Assembly (NCBI RefSeq): GCF_029227915.1
Contig: NC_079875.1
Location: 9,295,001-9,359,000, forward strand
Reading direction: 5' to 3'
Source of the DNA: Hydractinia symbiolongicarpus
Taxonomy: Eukaryota; Cnidaria; Hydrozoa; Anthoathecata; Hydractiniidae
DNA: 64,000 nucleotides
Shown: piece after piece, positions 58,236 to 64,000 of the stretch
How positions within the stretch are numbered: position 1 is the stretch's first letter
How the letters are laid out: every line of letters starts with the position of its first letter
Notes under the pieces: generated by a model
Told to the model about the DNA's origin: nothing
What the model saw: the letters and a program-made list of their open reading frames with translations, nothing else
Database searches by the model: none
Made by a program: the position numbers and the translations under genes

Positions 58236-60288
58236 ATCCATCAAGATCAATGTATTAAAAACAAAAACTACAAAGTTAGTGACACTTCTTTTTATTCTTA
58301 AAACGTCATAAGTAGCACCCATAAGTTTATTGTATTGTTTAAGGTAATTTAAGTAGTGGCAAAATAAATAATAAAAGATAAACTATTAAATTTAATCACA
58401 AAAATCACACAAACTATCGGCTTTTGTAATTTAGTATGGAGTTATTTGAGGGACAAAATTCATGCTTGGTGCTCGACGTGTCGTGATTCTAATCGTCGTG
58501 ATGCTCTTTGTCGTACGCACAGTTTTCATCGTAACGTATTATTGTTGTCGTGTGATTTCACTTTTAATGTTATACGTTCTACAGACATTTGTGTGAGTTA
58601 AATATTAACTGACTAGCTAGCTTTCTGGTTTCTGTTCATTGTATTGAGCAGAGCATAACAAGACACCAGAGGGAAGTAGAAGCGGGCATTTTGATTATAT
58701 ATTGTTTGTGGTATTTTTTTATATAAGAAGGTCAGGCTAAAATTTTGCAAAGTTAAGGAAATATTTAAGAAATATTGTCAGGCTGAATTGTTAAGAAACA
58801 TAGTTTAAAAAACATCAAACACACAAGGAACATTTTTGTCAAAATAATAGCTTAAAAGCAATCTAAACATCTGCAAACAAATAAAAGATGCTGCCATAAT
58901 AATGCTTTCTCAAGTCGAAAAGTTGCACGAGAAATGAGTTAAGCTTCCAAGATGAGTTGATCCTATTTACCCATGCTAAAAATTTCTTCTAAATACAGTT
59001 TACAGTTAGGTACAACGGCTTTGCAATCTGATTATCTTCTCCTATTCAGACAAAAAATTCTTCTGAAGGTGAATGTACGTATTTTGGCTAACCACATCAT
59101 TTTTTCAAAAAATATCCATAATTTGGAGAAAATAACATTTTTCTCTTTTCCAAGTCCTTAAAATGGAGGAATAAGCGAATGGTCAAGTGTTTCGCAAAAT
59201 AGTCACAACCCCTGAAGGTGCACTAGATTTTTCCTGCCCAACAACGACAACACCCTTATTGGAACCGCCCAGAAACCAATACATTTTTGTTTTGTACTTT
59301 TATGTACTGTTATTTCAATCATCAATCAAGGAACAATCCGACAAGTATTTAAGATATATTGCCTTTCCAAAAAAATGTTGTGCACATTTGCTCAACATGG
59401 GGTGAATAGGGTTAATCTAAACAATATTTTTAGAAACATTTAAGAAACACTTCAGGCTCAAATTAAGAGAAATTAAGACACACTGAGCCTGAACGCAATA
59501 TTTATGTTTCTTTTATAAAAGACCGTGTAGCTAACTATCTCAGGGATATTGTAATAACTTATAATGCATATGTTGGACACGCAAGTCCAGCTATATATTT
59601 ATCATTAATTTAGGTTCAATATCTCACTTAGACCTTGTGCTTTAATCCCACCCAATTTCGCTAGACTGGACAAAACTTTTGGCTCCAACTCACACTTGTA
59701 GGGCTCTTGTGGCGATTTCTTGAAATTAGCTCACAAAGTAAGTTATTCCATGCAAAAGAACATGAAGGGAAGTACAATGCAACGAACATAATACAAAGAG
59801 TTATACGACTCGACGAAACGTGAAATTACATAATAAAGAATAACGCCACGAATCCTACGATGCAACAAAAGCTACGCCGTAAAGAATAATACAAAACCAC
59901 AACGAAAACCATGTGTCGTAGTTTTCGTTGTGGTGTGCTATCTTTAGTGTATTATACCACGACAATGAAAACCAAGCTACAAAGACTATTATGAAGCGAC
60001 ACAAAGCATAACTACGTGGCGAAGAGCAGAAATGAATACTGTCCCCAAATAACGCTTTAATTTGAGGCAAACAGTTAAGAGGTTTAAGTGTGTCCAGTGC
60101 TTTAACCTATTTTTTTGGGTTGGCTGAAAAATTAAATTATGTGCCGACAACCTTGCATTCTGGCTTCTTAAGAGTTCTTCTAGCAGTAGAAGAACTCTGA
60201 GCTACTCAACTCTCATAAGAAATTGGCCGTTTCGTAGGTGGCACATATTGAAACCAGCTCGAAAGGTTAAACAAATCAAAAAGCTTAC
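58236..60288. other. No gene recognised
   Basis: AT-rich sequence with short, unsupported frames at 58973-59161, 59187-59405 and 59855-60070. It contains one perfect hairpin at 59896-59934. Confidence 0.4.
59896..59934. repeat. Perfect 14-bp hairpin
   Basis: ACCACAACGAAAAC, an 11-base loop, and the exact complement GTTTTCGTTGTGGT. Surrounding TACGA/CGACG motifs recur, so it may be the core of a small MITE. Confidence 0.7.
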
Positions 60289-60339
60289 CCTCAAATGTGT
60301 AAGACTTTGTATTCAGCGATTCTCTTTTCGACTTTACAT
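60289..60339 (-). other. Candidate third exon of the TRIM-like gene
   Basis: On the minus strand an acceptor TTTTGTTTTAGAG is followed by 51 bases and a strong donor GGTAAGC. If exon 2 of the TRIM-like gene is spliced at a GTATTT donor (61438-61437), the phase fits (GAT GTA AAG: DVKSKRESLNTKSYTFE). No fourth exon was found, so this remains tentative. Confidence 0.3.
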
Positions 60340-60645
60340 CTCTAAAACAAAAATCCATACAGATAACTTCTTTTACGACTTTAATAATCATGCAAATTGA
60401 GCTTTGCAAATTGAGTTTAAGCCACCTTGTTTTAGCGCAGTATGTTTTAAAACACATTTCATTACTAGAATTTGTGACAGAAAAGGAAGGGTAACGATTG
60501 TAGATAGTAGGAGAATTAGTAGTGAAAAAACATTTTCATAAATGTTGTGCCTACAGGCGTGAGACTAATGCTACTTTGTTTGTTTAGTTCTTGAGAAATT
60601 CACTGCCTTGTTTGATTGTTAGCGAAGAGCTTTTTTCCATCCCGT

Positions 60646-60757
60646 CCCTTACATATTTCCACTACAGCCTTCCACATAAATAGCGAGATAAACATTTTCA
60701 CCCCTTACATATTTCCACTACAGCCTTCCACATAAATAGCGAGATAAACATTTTCAC
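60646..60757 (+). repeat. Perfect 56-bp tandem duplication
   Basis: Two identical 56-bp units, CCCTTACATATTTCCACTAC to ATAAACATTTTCAC, at 60646-60701 and 60702-60757. They lie just upstream of the small ORF at 60838. Identity implies a recent event. Confidence 0.95.
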
Positions 60758-60837
60758 CCGCTTTAATTTGGACTTGCTTTTACTGTCTCCTTTCTTGTAT
60801 TTTAGTCCAAATTCTATTACTAGCGTTTTAAGGTAAA

Positions 60838-61062
60838 ATGATGTGTAGATGCTTACTATTCTTTCTAATCAGCTTTGTGAAATTGAATTGCAATCAACCC
60901 GACAGGCATAGCGCTACAGCTAAACCGTGCTGCGCACGTTTAGTAAATTACTTGATTTGGCGGAAAATATATTTTGACATGCAAAAAAATTTATTCAATG
61001 AATTTTCAAAAGTAATGAAACAAACAAACATCTTTTATAATAAGTTGAAGTCAATACAATAA
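60838..61062 (+). CDS. Possible small secreted peptide (74 residues), unrecognised
   Basis: ATG at 60838 opens MMCRCLLFFLISFVKLNC, a plausible signal peptide (hydrophobic core, Cys/Asn at the end). It is followed by a basic, Cys-containing mature part (KPCCARLVNYLIWRK) and a Lys/Asn-rich tail, with a TAA at 61060. The only upstream feature is the 56-bp tandem duplication. There is no homologue that I know and no splice evidence; the length is within chance for AT-rich DNA. It lies convergent to the TRIM-like gene. Confidence 0.35.
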   Translation: MMCRCLLFFLISFVKLNCNQPDRHSATAKPCCARLVNYLIWRKIYFDMQKNLFNEFSKVMKQTNIFYNKLKSIQ

Positions 61063-61277
61063 GAATCCAAAATAGATCTACGAATGTAAGTTATATTAAG
61101 CCATGCTGCATGAAGGGATAAATACATTAAACATTTTTTTACTTTTGTAAACACTTCAAATCAGTTGTGATAGCTTTCCTCTGTACTTTCAAGCGATTTC
61201 TTCAGAGGAAAAAAATTTTCACATTCTGAAATTGGACTTTTCATAATTTGCAAATATAAAGAAGAGAAAAATACGTT

Positions 61278-62928
61278 TTAGCAAGAATTTACATTAGATG
61301 AGCTAACCTTGTTGGCTTTTTCAAACAACCAAAATTTACTTTTCCAATTGATTCTTTGTAACCTATAAAACACATTTAAGATGTTTACGTGGCTTAAGTA
61401 GAATTTTAAGGAAATAAAATAAATCAACATAAAAATACCTTTCATTTCCCCAAGTAAATTTTTCAAATTACTTTCTAATTGTGCATGGTTAGGTAGTTTT
61501 TCAATTTTATCCATTGTACTTTTGTAAACAGAACATTTGTAAGGATTTACAAAGTTTACATCACTGACAGAGATTTTTAGTTCACCCAATGGGTTTTTCA
61601 AACAATCTTGTTCATTTAAGGATGCAAAATGCATATTATAACTTGGGATAACTCTTGGTAAAGAAGATAGACTGCGAAGTTTTCTTTCAATTTCCAACTT
61701 CTTGGCAACTAATTCAAAGTGATATTTTAAGTTAAGTTCTTTTATGTCTTTTAAAAATTCCGGTATTCTAGTGCAGTGTCCACTTAAAATTATTTCATAT
61801 TTAAATTCTTCCATCTTTTGATCAAATCTTAGCAGCAGATTTTCCTCTTCCGTGTTTAGTATTTTCAGATAATCTTCTATTCTTTTCAACTTTCTGACTT
61901 TCAATTCACGAACAAATGCTTCTCTGCTACTATTGAGATTATTTAAAGATCCATAATATTGTTTTGTCAAGTTCTCCATTACCACTTTTGTTTCATCAAA
62001 CGATGCTAGGAAGGACTGAATTAAATTCCTTGCTTCTTCGCCAAATTCAGCAACTGATTTTCTTTCGTGATTCTTATGGCTTCTGTGTATACAGTATACG
62101 CATGTAAACTTATTGTCACAGTCAATACAAACAAATCTTCCAAGGAAGTTATGTTCCTCACACAATGGTTGCATTTCTTTCAATTTTTCATTAAAAGTAA
62201 CATTGGTAAACGATTTGTTGGTGCAAGAATGAATTATTTGACATTTGTTACAAATCTTTGCACCGCACGTTGTACAAGAGTGGCCGACAATTCGCTTGCA
62301 TTCTTTGCTTTGCTGACATTGCGAATTAACTTTTTCAACATTTGACCTGCAAAATCAAAACTATCCGTTTTAATTCTACAATTTGTTATATTTGAAGTCT
62401 TTTCTAAAGTTACTCTTCTTTTCGGAAATGTATGGTAAGTAAAACTATTAATTTTCAGTATTTATCATTCTCCTATCTTCAAAGAGCTAAATAATCTCTT
62501 TGAGAGCTCACATAAATGAAATAAAAAATATGATAGCCAGTTTAAGTGTTGTATACACTGTTAGAAGACATACATATGAGTGTTGTCTTCTTATGTTTTA
62601 AACTTAATTTTGTTTATTAGAATGTAGAAAAACGTACTTACAGTTCATTCAGAATGTCATTCAATACATATCTTGTCATTAGCGATGATGTTGTTTCGTG
62701 TGGATCTAGTTTAGTTTTCATGGGACATCTTAATGGACAGTGTATTTCAGCACTTCCGTCTTCGTTAAATATGGCTAGGTCATCTAAACAATTTTGACAA
62801 TACGTATGCCCACAGTATAGCTGCTTTGGATTATGATACGTTTCTAAGCAGATCTTACATTCCAATAACGAAGAAAGTTGGGCCGCAGTTGCTCCAGACA
62901 AAGCCATTGTGATTGATGTGTTTTTCAA
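61278..62928 (-). CDS. TRIM-like RING / B-box / coiled-coil protein
   Basis: TRIM-type RBCC proteins are RING E3 ubiquitin ligases that dimerise through the coiled coil. Exon 1 (62642-62928; start ATG at 62928 or, by comparison with the 50.5 kb paralogue, at 62907) encodes the C3HC4 RING: LECKICLETYHNPKQL, YCGHTYCQNCL, CPLRCP. The donor AACT|GTAAGT joins in phase to exon 2 (acceptor GCAG, exon from 62346), with L-S-N-V at the junction. Exon 2 has B-box 1 (CKRIVGHSCTTCGAKICNKC), B-box 2 (CEEHNFLGRFVCIDC, CIHRSHKNH) and a ~170-residue coiled coil. Read through, the frame stops at 61278, giving about 400 residues. The last ~50 are hydrophobic and look intronic, so splicing at 61438 (GTATTT) to a further exon is possible. 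No NHL, SPRY or FN3 domain was seen. Confidence 0.85.
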
Positions 62929-63321
62929 TATGCCTAAAGAGATATAGGATACATTGGTGTAGTTAAAAATAGTAAAAACGTGAGTTTAAATGACACTCAA
63001 ATTAGATTTGTAGTATGCAGGTCATAAAATGCTATTTTTAATATAATACCACAATGTTACGGCAAATGTGATGTTTCTATTCTACACCCACCATCGCTAC
63101 TACTTTTTAAAACAATAACTCCCAAATAGGATTGCAGTAGATGCTAGAAGTTATTTATCCCCCGCTTACGCCTGTAAAGACTATACTGACTGGATTAATC
63201 GAATTACAAAATATAGTTTGAAGCTTGTTCTATAAATCGATTTTTACCTTAAATATCATCCCAGCGTTATAACTTTTATCATTTACATAAGATCTAAATT
63301 TCCAACGCAGTCATTAAAATC

Positions 63322-63519
63322 TTATTTGAAATATTTAAAAATTCTTCTTATGATTATGTCATAATCAATGGAATTTAATGAAACGTTAGTCAACACATAG
63401 TCAACCATATCTTCTTTAGTATAAAATTCTCTTAAAAAGTATTTCATAATCGATGTAATTAAAAGTAACCTTAAATCATTGTTGTTAATTTTTAGAAATG
63501 TATATGGGCATTCTGACAT
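63322..63519 (-). CDS. Small 65-residue frame, unrecognised
   Basis: ATG at 63519, stop at 63322. The predicted sequence is helical and charged (TKEDMVDYVLTNVSLNSIDY, IIIRRIFKYFK) with ordinary-looking codons. It lies upstream of the TRIM-like gene on the same strand, directly after a 15-bp hairpin (63535-63572). It could be an exon fragment of a decayed gene or chance. Confidence 0.25.
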   Translation of the reverse strand: MSECPYTFLKINNNDLRLLLITSIMKYFLREFYTKEDMVDYVLTNVSLNSIDYDIIIRRIFKYFK

Positions 63520-63534
63520 TTATTTGAAACCAAC

Positions 63535-63572
63535 AGATCTTATTCAAAAATTTTAGATTTTGAATAAGATCT
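63535..63572. repeat. Hairpin, ~15-bp arms
   Basis: AGATCTTATTCAAAA and TTTTGAATAAGATCT face each other with an 8-base loop. Confidence 0.7.
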
Positions 63573-64000
63573 TCCCAATCAATAGAATTTTTTGTTGTCA
63601 TGGTGTGCCTTTAGCTTGTACCACACTCCATTGCTGCTTCAGTACAGCTTAGCGTTGTCATAGCGAGTATTACGTATAGTTTCGCGCCATTTAACACGTT
63701 GTTGGTACCAGTTTGCAGCTTGATATCGACAACTTGATTCTAAAATCATTAGTTTTGTCATTTTTATGCAATAAATTAAGTTTTTACAGCTGCATGTGGC
63801 TTAGGTATTAGGTTAAACCCTCTGGTAATATAAGAAAAACAGTTTTACAAAAATGCAACTTTCATTTTCATTTCATGTTTGATTATCCAAAAACTATTTG
63901 AGTTAGTTGTTAAGCTGGAAAACTTTGTGTTGAGGTAATGAGCTGACGTAAATGTGTACATCCCAATTGAAATTGAGGTTTACTTTAAGGTCAGCATATT
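63573..64000. other. Right edge; homologous to 44.3-44.4 kb
   Basis: 63640-63730 shares the GCGCCATTTAACACGTTGTTGG block and neighbouring text with 44330-44420. This marks the outer limit of the duplicated TRIM-like segment. No gene was recognised. Confidence 0.5.

Overview
This window is eukaryotic nuclear DNA, AT-rich and intron-dense. It carries two animal housekeeping genes and a large load of transposons, relics and tandem repeats. The domain mix (RING/B-box genes, THAP-DDE and Mutator-like transposases) fits a cnidarian, probably a hydrozoan. The species is inference; no marker gene proves it.

Layout. 1-1350 (minus): most of a THAP/DDE transposase-like protein running off the left edge. 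1.6-6.6 kb: a nest of repeats, including a GACGTCA-rich composite repeat and a ~1 kb direct duplication. 6628-9776: a 3.15 kb element with perfect 74-bp terminal inverted repeats and a 9-bp target duplication, with no visible transposase. 9893-14752 (plus): the last 12 exons of METTL3, the catalytic subunit of the m6A mRNA methyltransferase; its 5' exons were not found. 14.8-24.0 kb: intergenic with MITEs and hairpins. 24083-41841 (plus): a complete DENND4-family Rab GEF gene. I could assemble 35 coding exons with consistent phases, giving 1473 residues. 42.9-44.3 kb: two truncated pseudogene copies of a TRIM-like gene around a minisatellite. 45.7-46.3 kb: a tRNA-derived SINE with a very long ATT/AAT tail. 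50.3 kb (minus): an orphan RING exon. 53.5-58.2 kb: relics of a Mutator-like transposase, a reverse transcriptase and two ankyrin-repeat genes. 60.8 kb: a possible small secreted peptide. 61.3-62.9 kb (minus): a RING/B-box/coiled-coil (TRIM-like) gene.

The most unusual observation is in DENND4. At two separate exons (exon 24 and exon 30) the exon end plus its 5' splice site has been tandemly copied into the following intron. One array has a ~30-bp unit with about 6 copies, the other a ~49-bp unit with about 21 copies. Both arrays are full of decoy splice donors. A second, diverged array of the 49-bp family, sharing the same right flank, lies ~2 kb downstream of the gene. In METTL3 a 42-bp minisatellite also starts only ~20 bp after a splice donor.

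The functional genes do not form an operon or a pathway. METTL3 acts on mRNA in the nucleus, DENND4 on Rab10-type membrane traffic, and the TRIM-like genes are probable ubiquitin ligases.
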